Program-made: the position numbers and the translations under genes
DNA from: Poecilobothrus nobilitatus
Lineage: Eukaryota > Arthropoda > Insecta > Diptera > Dolichopodidae
Length of the DNA stretch: 64,000 bases
Assembly (NCBI GenBank): GCA_947095535.1
Contig: OX352773.1
Span: forward strand, 39,329,398-39,393,397
Direction: 5' to 3'
Shown here: positions 24,791 to 37,599 of the stretch, piece by piece
Layout: each line of letters opens with the position of its first letter
Position numbering within the stretch: position 1 is the first letter of the stretch
Notes under the pieces: model-generated
What the model saw: the letters and a program-made list of their open reading frames with translations, nothing else
What the model was told of the DNA's origin: nothing
Database searches by the model: none

Positions 24791-26840
24791 GCTTCCTTAT
24801 AGAAGTGGAAAGGGGAAATAAAAATTAATTATTTATAATTATTTAATATTTGAACGGGTGTACATTCTTATGGAAAAATTTTCCTAAATTTTTTTTCAAG
24901 TTATTTAAATTTAAAGAAAATAAAATGTAATTAAATACACAAATAAATATCATGTTAATATAACAAATTGCAGCAACTTGTTAAATATAAAAGTAATTTT
25001 GTCATACCTTATATTAGTAAGTAATTACATATACTATATATTCTAGTTTTACCGAATTAGTAATACCTAACCTAATACCTTTACCTAACAAAAATTACCT
25101 ACACTACAAGTTTTTTTTTTTTGTTTTTTTGCGAAGGTAGGTGGAAATCATCGAAAGGCGCTAAAGAGAAGGGGTACGAGTCCTCTTTTGACCAAACAAT
25201 ATAGGGTAGGACACATTTAATATACTATTGTACTGTTAGAGTGAGCGAGATTCTGCTATGTAGTCTTTAAGATTTGCAGGATTGTGATGAACAAAGTGTT
25301 GACGTCCTCTTAAATCTATTCAAGATATTTTGAATCTTTTTAAATAAACTTGGAATTAAGAGTCTATTTAATAAATTACACATTAATCAAGAAGTAATTT
25401 TCAGTTATAATTTGAGTTTTAAGAGATAGAAAATGTGACAGAGTCTCACTTCCGGCAAAAATTTCAGAAATCCTGATTTTTCTTTTAAATAACTAAAACT
25501 AAATCATTCTTTACTTAAATTTTTCATAAATAAGATTTTCGTTATTTCACTTTTATATATGTATGTATTTACTATTTCGGGAGATTTGATTGCCGATGAT
25601 TTATTTTCATGACACCTTTTTATGATTGTCTATTATATAAGATCAACATTATTCTTAATTCTAGAACAATACGAAAAGAAAAAGAAAAAAAAAGTGTCAT
25701 GTTTATTAGTTTTATTTAAAAGATGCCTTTTGTAACCAGATAATAATACATATATTGAGGTATATATAATAACATTATAGTTTAACTTATTTTAAGTAAT
25801 CTGACTGTATATACATACATATTTATAATATGTATAAACAGAAATAATATATGTATTTGGTTGGAAATTGAAACTGAAATTTAGTATATACCTAATACCT
25901 ATGTACAATATATTTTAAACTCTTAGTTTTTTTTTTTATCATTTCATTAAATATTAAAAAGAGAAAATATAGATGCATCTTTAAATGGTACTCGTATATA
26001 GTCATTTCATTAGTCAATTGTGTTAATTATTGTGACTTTTTTGATTTTACTTATTTGTCTCTTATGATTTATTCAATATATAGGCGAAAAAAAAAAAAAA
26101 TAATAAAAGACAATCAAACAAATTAATGAGTTTAATTATGATTTTGTTTTTATGAATTCAATGACCTAATCGTTATAAAACTGATAAGTTTTTTCATTTT
26201 TTTCGCAATTAAGATTAAAGTTGGGTGTAATTGTTTTTTTTTTTTTCATTTTTATGTATTTTTAGAACAGAGTATTTGTAAGATAAAAACCTCAAATCAA
26301 AAAAAAAAAAAAATTAAATAAAATGCGGTTTTTGTTTCTTTTTCTTTTAAATTGAAACCTTTAATTAAAAAACCAAAAAACTAAAGATGGTTTGAATGTG
26401 AAAGACAAAAAAAAAGGAATTAAATTAAAAACAGATGTAATTTTATACCTACTATATAATAAATAATAATATTGTATCTATTGCATGTGGTATAAAATAA
26501 CATGTTAACAAATATATTTTTCTATATTAAAAAGTTGTACATATACATATACATATGTATATTGAAATAATGAGCGAGCACAATGTTTGTTCTTTTTATA
26601 AATTTTAACATTTACGAGTAATTAACAAAAATTTCAAATTGACTCTTAATTTTTAATTCTTCGGTTTTTAGCTATATTAACTATACATAGTATGTACATA
26701 CATACATCTATTATGTATGTAATGATTTATAGATATTTGAAATTTTTGTCTAATATTTGTAATTTAACTAAAAAATTAATTAAAAACATTTTTAATGCCA
26801 AGACTTACATTTTTAATGCCAATACATACATACATTTTTT
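24791..26840. other. Gene-free stretch with a less biased island
   Basis: The island at about 25125-25330 (containing GGAAATCATCGAAAGGCGC and AGTGAGCGAGATTCTGC) has more G+C than its surroundings but no open frame or repeat partner that I found. The remainder is A+T-rich with ACATATGTATA-type simple sequence near 26540. Confidence 0.35.
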
Positions 26841-26844
26841 TTTG

Positions 26845-27230
26845 ATTTAACTGAATACTTTTTAATTTTAATGAAAACATTTTTAGTTTAAGTGAAGATT
26901 TTTTACTTTAAGTGAAAACAATTTTACTTTAAATGAAGACATTTTTAGTTTAAGTGAACACATTTTTAGTTTAAGTAAAGGCATTTTTAATTTAAGTGAC
27001 AATATTTTACTTTAAGTGAAGACATTTTTAGTTTAAGTGAACACATTTTTAGTTTAAGTAAAGGCATTTTTAATTTAAGTGACAATATTTTACTTTAAGT
27101 GAAGACATTTATACTTTAAGTGAATACATTTTAAGTATTAGTGAATACATTTTTAGTATAAGTGAAGACATTTTTAATTTAAGTGAGGATTTTTTGCTGT
27201 GAAGACAATCATATATTTTAAGTAAAAACG
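26845..27230 (+). repeat. Minisatellite array of a ~21-bp unit with an exact 83-bp duplication
   Basis: About 17-18 units of consensus ACATTTTTAGTTTAAGTGA(AG) run head to tail. A block of four units is duplicated exactly (26935-27017 and 27018-27100, period 83), which points to recent unequal exchange or slippage. The same unit forms the foldback element at 3.05-3.5 kb. The 3' flank AGTAAAAACGGTATAAT resembles the right end of that element. Confidence 0.85.
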
Positions 27231-29235
27231 GTATAATATCGAGCAGAGTTTTTAACTCTTTTTTTAAATTTTGTTAAATATAAAAATCACTATAGATTGA
27301 AAAAATGTTAAAAGTTGCAAAGTTAGAATTCAACAGAATTCTTACCATTTTTATAAAATTTTTTATTTATAAATAATCTAGTTTTAAATATTTATTTAAC
27401 ATATTTTGAAATTATTTTTAAAAATAAATTACAAAAGAAATAAAATGCAATAATGAGTTGAAAATAAAGTACAATATATCGTAACAAATTATCATGTAAA
27501 CATCCATATATTATTATAAGTTGTAGTATAAATAAAGACTATAGGTATGTATTTTCAAATGCACTTTAAGTGTACAATAAATTTATTAAGAATAAAACTA
27601 AAAAATTTTGTAAAAATTTGTTTTTTTTTTTTTTGAATACATAACAAACATATTATAACATTATGAACATTAATTAAAAGTTTTTAATTGAAATAAAATT
27701 CACCAAAGACAAAAAAAAATATATACATAGGTATATATGTACATAAGTACATGTATTTGTTTTAATTTATTTGTTTATTGTTTACCTTTTTTTTCACGAT
27801 ATTACCATATAATAATAAAAAGTTTTTATTATTATGTTTTATTAAATTTAAATATTTAATATTAATAAAATTATTAAATTCCACGTTAATGCAATATTTA
27901 AAAAAAATATATATATAATATATTAATACAACACAAAATAAATTCAAAATTAAAATAAATTAAAAAAAAAAAAAAAAAAATAATTAAATCGCAAAATTAT
28001 CCATTAAAAAAAAACCAATTAGATTAAATTAAATTAAATTAAACCAACGCGAAATGAAATTTTCTCCCGACAATATGAAAAATATGAAGCGATTAGATCA
28101 CTGGTTATACATTTACTAAAGTTTAAATAATTGTTTAAAATGTATCTAAAAAAAAAAAAAAAAAAAAAAATCTAATTTTACTAAATGTTGTTTCTTATTT
28201 ATTTATTTTTATTTTTTTTTTTAATAAAATGAGAATTGAGAACCTATTTAATACCAAATACTATGTACATATGTAGCTTTAAAATCTACAAATTCTATAT
28301 AGGTAGTAAAGTAATCTATCTATAGTAGGGTGCTTATTCATATAATTTGAAGAATTATTTTTATTTAACTTTATGTTGTTATACAAATAAAAAACTTAAA
28401 ATTTATATGTGTGATTGTTGTGTAAAAGTAATAAAAATAATAATAATTTTTATTTTTTACTAGTAACTTTTTTGTTTGTAAACCTAGTAATTACGTTTTA
28501 CGATAATACGATATTATATATAAATTATACTCTATATACGATAAACCATAAACACAAAAAAAAGTTTGAGATGAATATGATGAGAGAAATGAACTACTCA
28601 ATGAGTAAACTACTCAACTCATACATAAATAAAATATTATTACTTCTAGATAATGTTAGATGTCGCTAGTTAAAACAAAAAAATATTTTTTCAAGCTTTT
28701 TTTTTAACTGTGAAAATAAAATTAAAAAAATGTTTAAATTAATTTTAATTGTTAATAAAACTAAAAAAATGAAAATCTTTTTCTTTTATTAGGATAAAAA
28801 ATCTTTTTAAAGTTTTAAAATTTAAAAAAAATAAATTAATGTTTTGTGAAAGTTTGTTATATATGTACATATATATAGAATTTCTTTTTAATTGTATATT
28901 TTTTTATGGTCAATTTCATTCGCACATTTTAAAGTATTTAAAAAAAAAAGAAACTATTAAGGATTTATTGATATTATAAAATAAAATAGCTATTAAATAA
29001 AAACTGGAGGTGAAAAAAAATATCATAAGATTTTGACTTGAGTCCTTTCCAAACTACCTACCAATTAATTAACAACATGAATCGAAGTTTTATATTATTT
29101 ATTGAAGTTAAAATATGAATAAAAGGATTAAAATAGAATAGAATTAAAAATAAAAGTAATGTTGATAATATTTATATTAAAATCGTATAGGTTATGAATT
29201 GTATTATTATTCTTTTATACAAATTTAAAATGTAT
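27231..29235. other. Gene-free A+T-rich stretch
   Basis: No gene is visible. Long A runs (27962-27979, 28149-28170), TA repeats and an (ATTAA)n run at 28018-28042. The 84-codon open frame at 28415-28669 is low-complexity and without a recognisable domain. Confidence 0.4.
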
Positions 29236-29237
29236 AA

Positions 29238-29995
29238 AAACAAGGTAGAATGTAAACCAACGGTTTTTAAAAGCGCACATTTCAAAAAGACAATACAAAC
29301 GTTTAGAATTGTGATTTGCAGAAAACTTTGAAAATTTCATGTAAGAAAAAATGTGAAAATAGGACTTTTCTGGAATTTTGAGGGGCTGTAAGTCCGGAAC
29401 CCTATATTATTAAGAAAAATCGTTAAAACATGTAAAAATATATTATTGAACCTTTAATTTGTCATGTCTTGTCGAAGAAAAATTTTAAAGGTGGGTTAAA
29501 ATTGCAAATTTTAAATTTTTGAAGCGTAATAACTCTTAAAGAAGGGGTGGTTTTTAGGGGTGATTTACTGAGGAAACTTATACTAATTCTAAAAGTTCTT
29601 TCTTGTCTTAAAATTTCAGATTCCTATCTAAAAGCGTACCGGAGTTATGAAAGTAGAAAAATCATGCAAAATTTGGTTTCACATAACGGTAAATTTAAAT
29701 ACTAAATTTAAAAAAATTGTATAACTTTGATATTAATTTACAAAGTTAAAAATACCTGTCGAATTACGTTTTCAGATTGGAAAAATCTTAAGCAAAACAT
29801 AAGATATATACATTTAAAAATAGGGCTTTTTCAAAGTTTGAGGGGTTGTAGCTCCGTAATGGATGGATGGGGATAATGTTGTTCCACAAAATTATTTTTT
29901 TTATGAGACCTACCCATGGTTAAAATTTTTTTTCTCTATCTTTAACGGTGTAGAAGTTTTGTAAACAGACGAACGGACTGATAGAGTGAAACTAA
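29238..29995 (-). mobile_element. Helentron-like non-autonomous element, family A copy 1
   Basis: On the minus strand the 5' side holds a GTCCGTTCGTCTG tract (about 29962-29975). The interior has a block reading CCATTACGGAGCTACAACCC. The 3' end is a hairpin AAACC-GTT-GGTTT (29254-29266) followed by ACATTCTACCTTGTTTTT. A GTCY microsatellite, a 3' hairpin and a CTTGTT-type terminus are features of DINE-1/Helentron elements. It matches the copy at 45.6-46.8 kb in opposite orientation. No Rep/helicase is encoded. The 5' boundary is uncertain. Confidence 0.65.
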
Positions 29996-30470
29996 TAAGC
30001 AAATTTTTTCAAATTTTTTTTGGAAATGTGCTAAAAATACAAGTTTAAATAAAAATATTAAAAAAAATTTAATAAATAAAATATTTTTTTTTTAAACTTA
30101 AACAAATATTTGATTTATTTCAAAACAGGTATTTTCAAAAAATTTATTCACTTTAAAAATATTAATTATTAATTATGTAGTTTAGTAATCATTTATTATA
30201 GATAAATTAACTTCTGAAAAAATTCAATTTAAAAAAAAAGAATACATACCCATCTCAAAATTTACAGTTCAAATTAAAAACACTTAAAGTTATTTTTGCA
30301 GTGATTACATACATACATTTAATTACTATAATTCACATTTTTAATCCAGGTCATTACGGAATACGGAACCTATTATAATTATTAATTTTCATTAGCTATC
30401 ATATGAATATTCGATAAGTTTCCGATATGATTATACAAAATCACAACTTTAGCTATAATAGTCATGACTT

Positions 30471-30485
30471 CATGACTGAGTCATG
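30471..30485. promoter_or_regulatory. Perfect palindrome containing a TGAGTCA (AP-1/Maf-type) site
   Basis: CATGACTGAGTCATG has 7-bp arms around a central G and contains TGAGTCA, the TRE bound by bZIP dimers. A partial copy, GTCATGACTTCATGA, precedes it directly. It is a candidate bZIP site far upstream of the C/EBP gene; function is inferred from the motif only. Confidence 0.35.
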
Positions 30486-30542
30486 ATAAATCATCTGATT
30501 AATGTCATATTTACTAATGATTTTATAATATATGATTTGTGC

Positions 30543-30561
30543 GCTCTCTCTCTCTCTCTCT
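30543..30561. repeat. (CT)n / GAGA microsatellite
   Basis: An uninterrupted CT run, GAGAG on the minus strand. In flies such tracts can bind GAGA factor and mark regulatory DNA, but a simple microsatellite is equally possible. Confidence 0.6.
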
Positions 30562-31810
30562 TAGATACGAGTACTAATAACTTGATGAATATTTTTTAAA
30601 ATGACAACGAATGATTTTTATGACTATTATCATATGGAAGCTAATGAGTGAATGTTATAAGTTACGGATAATAAAAGAATATAAGAGAATAAATATTTGA
30701 CATTAGCATTTCCAAATATATTTACCACAAATTTGCTAGAAAAATTTACAATATTCCCTTATTTTTAAAGGTAATGCCATGATAATATCAAAGATAATCA
30801 AAATATTGTGCTTGTGGTAATACTTCCTTGATCAATTTTTTAAAATTAAAAAAAAAAATTAATATATGTATTATACAATTTATTACTCCTGAAGAAGTTT
30901 GAACATCTAATTCAAAAAAGCTTAATTATTATTAGAAAATTAAAAATTAAAAAGTTTTTTTGAATCTTAAAAAAATTACCAAACTAGGCAGATAGTTTTA
31001 ACTTTCAGCTCTAAAAAAAAAAAAAATTAAAAGAAATGGTTCACATTTAATGTAGTGAAGGTTAATGGAAAAAGTTCCATATGATTTTAAAGAAAATGTT
31101 TTGAATAAAAATTAAAATTGTTTTAAAAACTTATATTTGTAAATTTTACTGAAACCCACATAAGATTTTTAAATAATCTTAGTCTTAAGTAATCAATTTT
31201 TAATTTAAAGAAATCTTGTTCGATTATCTTATATATCCAAACATCAAAAATTGTTCTAATTATATGGGTCCAACAACATTTCCTAAAATTAATAAATTTC
31301 GAAATAATCTAAGATTAATTAGAATAGCATTAAAACTTCATATATATAGGTATTAAAAAAATTATATGTACATATGTACAAATACATACATCGGGATTCG
31401 GGAAATCCATGATAGAGTCATTGGGACTTTTTTTTTAAAAATATTTAGAAATATTTTTGTATCTGAAACAATGCTCCAAAAATATTTTGTACATATTTCG
31501 ATTTTCAATCAACAAAATATTTTTCATAACATGCAAATATAATACGTTTTTTTTACAAATTCCTTTACAGTTACAAACGAAAACCAGCTTTCACAGATAT
31601 ATGCCTAAAACTGATATTAAAATTTTATTATAGAAATTTTACTATAAAAAGCATTTTTATATATGTATCAAAAGAATTGAACGCTTTTAGTAATCAAGTA
31701 AAAAAAGTCGTTTTAGTCATTTTATTTAACATTAAAAACATTGATTTTTTTTTATCATCATGTCATATTTTGGTTATAGAAGAGCTGTTTTCAGATTCAA
31801 TTTAATTTTT

Positions 31811-32825
31811 AACGAGGAAGAGTGCTGTAGAGTAGACTGTGTCAACTTTGGGATACCCGTATGAACGTAATATATCCTGTTTCTACAAAACTTGATCATC
31901 TTTTAAAAATATTCAGATGTTTTAGTACCGAACTACAGAGATGTATTAATGTAAATTGTGGAGTTGTATGAGAGCTACCCGAATCTATTGCTCCTAGCTT
32001 CATTAAGTTCCAACAAATGCAAGAAGCCTGAATCGGCTGCTCTAGACCAACCAAATTTTACAAAAATTGTTGGCATGTAACTCGACACCTCTTTACTAAA
32101 TTTCAGATTCCTAGCTTCAATAGACACTGAATTATTCTCATTTAAACGGATAAGTTGTATGGCAGCTACCCGAATCCGTCGCACCACCACAACCAAATTT
32201 TGCAAAAGTTGTTGCTATAAAACTTGATCATCATTTGCAAGATTTCAGACGCCTAGCTTCATTAACTTCCAAGAGGTGCAAGAAGCCTGAACCGGCTGTT
32301 CTATACCAACCAAATTTTACAAAAGTTGTTGGCATGTAACTCGACATCTCTTTACTAAATTTCAGATTCCTAGCTTTAATAGACACTGAGTTATTCTCAT
32401 TTAAACGGATAAGTTGTATGGCAGCTACCCGAACCCGCCGTACCAACACAACCAATATTTACAGAAGTTGTTGCCATAAAACTTGATCATCATTTGCAAA
32501 ATTTCAGAAACCTAGCTTGAATAGATACTGAGTTATTTCTTTTTAAAGAAAGAAGTTGTATGGCAGCTACTCGAACCCGCCGACCGAAAATGTTGCATTT
32601 AAATAGAAAAACTAACAATTTTGCAAAAGTGACGTAAAAAAAATTCAGCCTCCTAGCTCCTTTAGTTTTTGAGTTATCGTGTGGACGGACGGACGGACGG
32701 ACGTACATGGCTTAATCGACTCAGAATTTGATTCTGAGTCGAACCATACCTTTGACACTATATCTAGCTCGACTCTTTTAAGGTGTCACACACGTAATGG
32801 CAAATTTATTATATTATTTATTATA
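31811..32825 (-). mobile_element. Helentron-like non-autonomous element with internal tandem repeats, family B copy 1
   Basis: On the minus strand the 5' part shares GAGCTAGATATA, TCAAAGGTATGG, GCCATGT, (GTCC)n and AACTCAAAAACTAA with 37600-37770. The 3' end has ACGGGTATC, a hairpin AGTTGAC-ACA-GTCTACT (31831-31847, one mismatch) and the terminus CTTCCTCGTT, as in the 37.6-kb element. The centre is a tandem array (separate entry). The 5' inverted repeat is decayed, so that end is approximate. Stacked open frames here repeat the same peptide because the DNA is tandem; they are not genes. Confidence 0.75.
31975..32580 (-). repeat. Tandem array of a 259-bp unit inside the Helentron-like element
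   Basis: GAAGCCTGAA(T/C)CGGCTG recurs at 32023 and 32282, and GGCAGCTACCCGAA at 32161 and 32420, both with spacing 259. A partial third unit starts around 32562. Each 259-bp unit seems to consist of two diverged halves of about 130 bp, both with CAACCAAATTTT(A/G)CAAAA and a CCTAGCTT block. The sequence is much less A+T biased than its surroundings. Confidence 0.8.
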
Positions 32826-32984
32826 TATTATATAATCTGATATAATGTTTAATTTAGGATGTAATATAGCTTAAAAAATCATATATGTATAAGAAATTAT
32901 ATCCATATGGTATTCCAAATAACTATTTGTTAAAAAGTTTAATGACTAAATTTGGGAGCGGATCACAATACTGCACGCCAAAAT

Positions 32985-33300
32985 CAACATGCGACAAAAT
33001 CTTGTTTTTTTTTTTATCTTTTGCATTACAAAATTCTATCTTTCTAAAATCTTGCATTACAAAATCTTTCACGGACAAAATCTTGCAAAATATTTTTTAA
33101 AGGAATATATTGTATGGCTTTGTTTTTAAAGTATATGTATAAATAAATAGTTAAGGAGCATTTCAGAGTTGGATTCAAAAACAGGTTTGCCGCTTTTTTC
33201 AGAATATTTATATATATAAGAATATGTGACATTCTGAATTACATGCAAAATTTTGTCCTAGTAAATTTTGGAAAAAAGATTTTGTATGCAAGATTTTGTT
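32985..33300. mobile_element. Candidate MITE with ACAAAATCTTGCAT motifs in both orientations
   Basis: GCGACAAAATCTTG (from about 32991) on the left is inverted on the right as CAAGATTTTGTTGC (to about 33293). Between them the motif recurs forwards at 33047-33090 and inverted near 33241-33256 and 33279. Similar motifs occur at 4719-4790. Ends and target duplication are not defined. Confidence 0.45.
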
Positions 33301-34570
33301 GCATTCGATTTAAAAGACGTAAAAGATAATGTAGCAAAATCACTTAATTAAACATATTGTATAGTTAAGTATAAAACTTTTAAAATGTTTATATACATTT
33401 TTATATGCATTTTCCTGATTTTATCAATTAGAAAATTTTGTTAAGTTTTTTTTTTTTTATATACAAAACTTGATTAATTATATAATCATTAAAAATGTAG
33501 GTGTCAACATAATTAAATAAAATAATAAATTTTATTATTTATAACAAGTTTTAAGCACATATATACATACAATATAAAACTATATATTATATTTAACTAT
33601 GAAAAAGAATCTAATATATATATATAAAAATTATATATATATAAATAAAACAAACATTCAATTATATGTGCTATAATATATACGTATAAAAGATATTAAT
33701 GATCTTTTAAGTCATAAAATTACAATTTAATTACCCACCTTTAAAGATCATAGACCTGTTCAATTTATAAATACATATCTATAATATATCTGATAATAAT
33801 ATAAAAAAAAAAAAACCAAAAATAAATGAATTTTTAAATAAATTTTTATTATAATTAATTTTTTGTTCTGTATAGTGACTAAAAAATACTTTATGGAACG
33901 TAGTACAAATTAGATTATGGTTTTTCCTTTTTTTTTTTGTTTTGATTTTTTTTTTTTTTTCTAAAAATAATCATACCTTCGTTCAAATTCATTTTTGTAT
34001 TAAATTGAACGATAACAAAAAAAAAAAAAAAATACCAATTAGTATCTATAAAAATATTTAATATAAATTGTAACGAGTTGCGGGTAGTAAACCGAAAATA
34101 CAATAGATAAATGCATTGTAGCTAGACTTTAATTCTGTACTATACAACAAACAAGTCGCATATTATTATGTTAGTACATATTTTAGAAACAAAAAAAATA
34201 AATTTAATAACCTTCCGGTAATTAAATTTATCGGTCAATTCATATTTTAAATAATAAATTATATTAATAAAAAAAAAAAAAAAAAATCAATTTTATTTAA
34301 CTTCTATGTATATCGTATATTAAATTTTAATACAAATTAATTTTTATTCATTGATTAAACAAAAAATTAACTTAATAAAGTTTAAAAAAAAAAAAAAAAT
34401 TATTTTAATTTTATTCTTAAATTAAAAAATTAAAAAGTGTATTCTATTAGTCTTATTAAGTTTATTTATTATATTTGATATTAAATTTAGGCTACTCTCA
34501 TATTTTCATCCGTGCTAATAAGATAATGAATTGTATGCATAAAATCATAAAATCAATAATTGAACTCAAA
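33301..34570. other. Gene-free A+T-rich stretch
   Basis: No gene is visible. TA dinucleotide repeats at 33615-33645 and several long A/T runs. Confidence 0.4.
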
Positions 34571-34574
34571 CCTC

Positions 34575-34880
34575 ATTTTATAATTACGCTTCAACTCGTA
34601 TTTTTGTGTGATATTTGAGTTCAAGCTCGAGACTAAGCTCAGGTTTTTTTTTTTTTTTTGTTTAGTTTATTATTTTTTTTTTTGTTTAGTGACAAGGAAA
34701 TTACACAGCCTTTCCTTTTCAGACATGACTGTAAATATCGTAAGGCGCAATTATTCTTACAACATATATAGGATTTTTTCGATTTGTTTACAGTTTTTTT
34801 TATACACTTTTATCTATTAGGCCACCGAGACCCCTAGCTCAGTTTTGTTCATTCGATTCGGCCCAATGCGTTTTTTTGCT
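34575..34880. repeat. Dispersed repeat, copy interrupted by a SINE
   Basis: The flanks 34600-34642 (TTGAGTTCAAGCTCG ... TAAGCTCAG) and 34836-34870 (AGCTCAGTTTTG ... GATTCGGCCC) match the continuous copy at 8100-8180. The SINE at 34643-34835 lies between two AGCTCAG copies. Confidence 0.6.
34643..34835 (-). mobile_element. tRNA-derived SINE, copy 2, with target duplication
   Basis: On the minus strand it starts GGGGTCTCGGTGGCCTAATAG and ends GAAAAGGAAAGGCTGTGTAA then TTTCCTTGTCACTAAAC and an A-rich tail. The box B is decayed (a T-rich stretch has replaced it). AGCTCAG flanks it on both sides (34636-34642 and 34836-34842) and an unfilled related site exists at 8149-8155. Older than copy 1 judging by divergence. 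Confidence 0.8.
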
Positions 34881-34889
34881 AGATGTATA

Positions 34890-37590
34890 GATTTAAATGT
34901 TTAATAACTATATTAATAACCAAATAAATTTGTTAAATATAAACATTCCGTTTATTTTCCGTATTGTTTTGATTTTTTTCTTTTTATGAGGACGGTGGAA
35001 AACCTATAAAGAAAAATGGTGGAAAACCTTTATTTACAGGAATGGTAAGATGTTCAGCTGAATATTTCTGAATTTTAATCATTCAAACCCAACTACTTCT
35101 TTTAAAACCAAATGCAAGGATGGGGGAGAAAATTTTTGATGGTTCACTTAATAAGTGCGAGAACTTCTTATTGAAAAACAAAATGAATGATGTTTTATGT
35201 GCATTTTATATATTCATCATAGTTGATCTGGTCAACTTCCTTTTTTTTTTAATTAAATTTTCAATTTTTTTTTTAATATATATATACTATATAGATATGA
35301 ATATATATATAACAAAATTTAAAAATTTAAGTGGGTTGCTTTTGTTTTAAACGAAACAAATTTCCGAAAAGAATTTTAATATTTTTTATCCTTCATGTCT
35401 ATCTCTTTCTTTCTTTTGTAATCTTTAAAATAGATTTTATTAATTCACTGTACTAAATAATAGATTAGAAATAAATGGAAAATTATTTAACGATAGTATA
35501 TTTTAAAGTATGTATATTTACCTATATATACTATCTATTATGTATATTGAATTTTTTTTATACATGGTTGATTTTTAGTCAATGCACGATGGACGTCATA
35601 AAAAAAAAATGCAGAAAAGCATTAAAGAATGAAAATGAAATATAAAATGCTGGTAATTCAAAAATTAGTTTATAATATTAAAAAAAAAAAAAAAAAAAAC
35701 AAAAAAAAAAAAAAACAATAGTAACATAACATATGAATTTAATCAGATGGATTTTGGTTTTTTTTGTTTTTTAAAAATTATAGCGAAAAGTTTTATTAGG
35801 ATTTTGTAAAGTTATCATCAATAAAATCTAACCTAAATTTAAATTACCTTCCAGGTGTATTTAAATTATATTTACATGTGATAGTTACAATATATTACAT
35901 ATACCTATATATATATATCTATATATAAAAAAATATTATTACTAGTTTTAAATTATATATAGATGCATTTTGAATATACGGATATCTCGTTAAGCGAATA
36001 ACATATAGTCTATATATATATATATATATGTATATTGTATATATATAATATAGATCTTGTTTCCTATATTATACGTTATATTAAACCATCACTGATTAAA
36101 TGTACGTATATACATATACGAGTATATACGAATTATTACAATTATTATTCTAATAGATATAAAATAACATTAACCAATAATAATAAATGTTATATAGATA
36201 AAAGTAATAAAAAATAATAATAATAATAATAAATTTTTTTTATGAATTTTAATGATCATTATTTAAAAAAAAAAAAAAAAACAAAAAAAAGAAATCAATC
36301 TTCTGATCGAACGAACTAACATTAATTGGGTTTTAACCATTCAATTTATAAATTGAAATATAGATACATTATGTATATATATATTATACATCTATACATA
36401 TATAAGTTTTATTTTAAAAATTTTTAAATTTTGACAAGTGTAAAAGTTTTTTTTTTTTTTTTTTTTGAGTTAATCAAAATTTTTGTTGTACATATTAAGC
36501 ATATATAATAAAAGATGTAACATGAGATTATTAAAGGATTATTATAATAAAACATAAATTTTTGATGGCTTGTCTATTTATTATATTTTAGAATAAAAAA
36601 AATACTAACGTGGGCACATTGTTTATTAACCGGGGAAGTGAGTATTCAAAACCTGCACCTATCTGTAGAAGTTTCTAATAGGAAAATTACTGGAAAATTA
36701 TATTTCGAGCAAATATATTATGAGCAAATCTGAATCGAAACAAAAACAACAAATCAGATTAGATCAGATGAAAAAGCTGATTAGATTGTTGAAGAAGCTG
36801 ATTGTTCGATTGTAAAGATTGTAAAAAATCAAAAGAATTAAAATAAAGAGAAATTGAAAAATTTATTTATAACTTATCGATTCACCGATCAGTAAATTTG
36901 TAAATCTTTAACTTATCTGGCACAAAAGAAGAATTTAATAAAAAACTTAAAACTTTGGCAAACTTTAAAATTTAAATAACTTCGATGATTATATATTTAT
37001 TTGATTTTTTAACTTTAAAAATGGTTTTGTTTTTTAATTTTTTATACAGAAAAATTTCAGCCTTAATTAAATAATTTTTAGTAAAAAAAATGTGAAAAAG
37101 AATAAAATTTAAAAAGATGCATTGCATCGTAACTTACATAATTTTTAAAAAATATTTACAATAATTTAATACATTTTTATTATATGTGAAATTAATTGCT
37201 TCGGATAAAAGTTCTGAACTTATATTCTACGCTCATCGTTTTTTATATATGATATTTTAAATTCTTTAATTTTTCAAAAAAGTACGAAAGTTTTTTTTCT
37301 CTTTCTAAAACAAATTTGATTCAATTTTAACTTTTAGTTGTGGAATGGAACTATTTTTGTTTTACTGTTATTTTTATGACATAATCATACATATGTAGTT
37401 ATATATAAACATATAATATATTTAATTTGAAAAAAAAATAATTAATCAAGAACTTGGAAAGTAAAAATAATAATAAAATGGAAATTTGTTTTTGTTAAGG
37501 GAATTTTTTTGAAGCAATGAGAAAGAATTCTCTTCTAAAAGAAACAGCGGCAAAAAAATGGCAGAATCAATAAATGTAGATGTAGCATTT
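34890..37590. other. Gene-free A+T-rich stretch
   Basis: No gene is visible. TA-repeat-rich around 35890-36080 and 36370-36410, long A runs at 35680-35715, and a short near-tandem AAGCTGATT duplication at 36774-36803. Confidence 0.4.
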
Positions 37591-37599
37591 ATACATTTT

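Larger units (their letters stand above)
29996..31805. other. Gene-free stretch with a GA microsatellite and a bZIP-type palindrome
   Basis: Holds the palindrome at 30471-30485 and the (CT)n run at 30543-30561, given separately. No gene is visible in the remainder. Confidence 0.4.

Noticed and set aside
26845..27230. CRISPR-like array
   Set aside because: Units abut each other with no unique spacers and the genome is eukaryotic; it is a minisatellite.
31975..32708. Three stacked minus-strand frames with a repeated peptide (RVAAIQLIRLNENNSVS)
   Set aside because: They repeat because the DNA is a 259-bp tandem array inside a Helentron-like element; the peptide resembles no known domain and each frame is broken between units.
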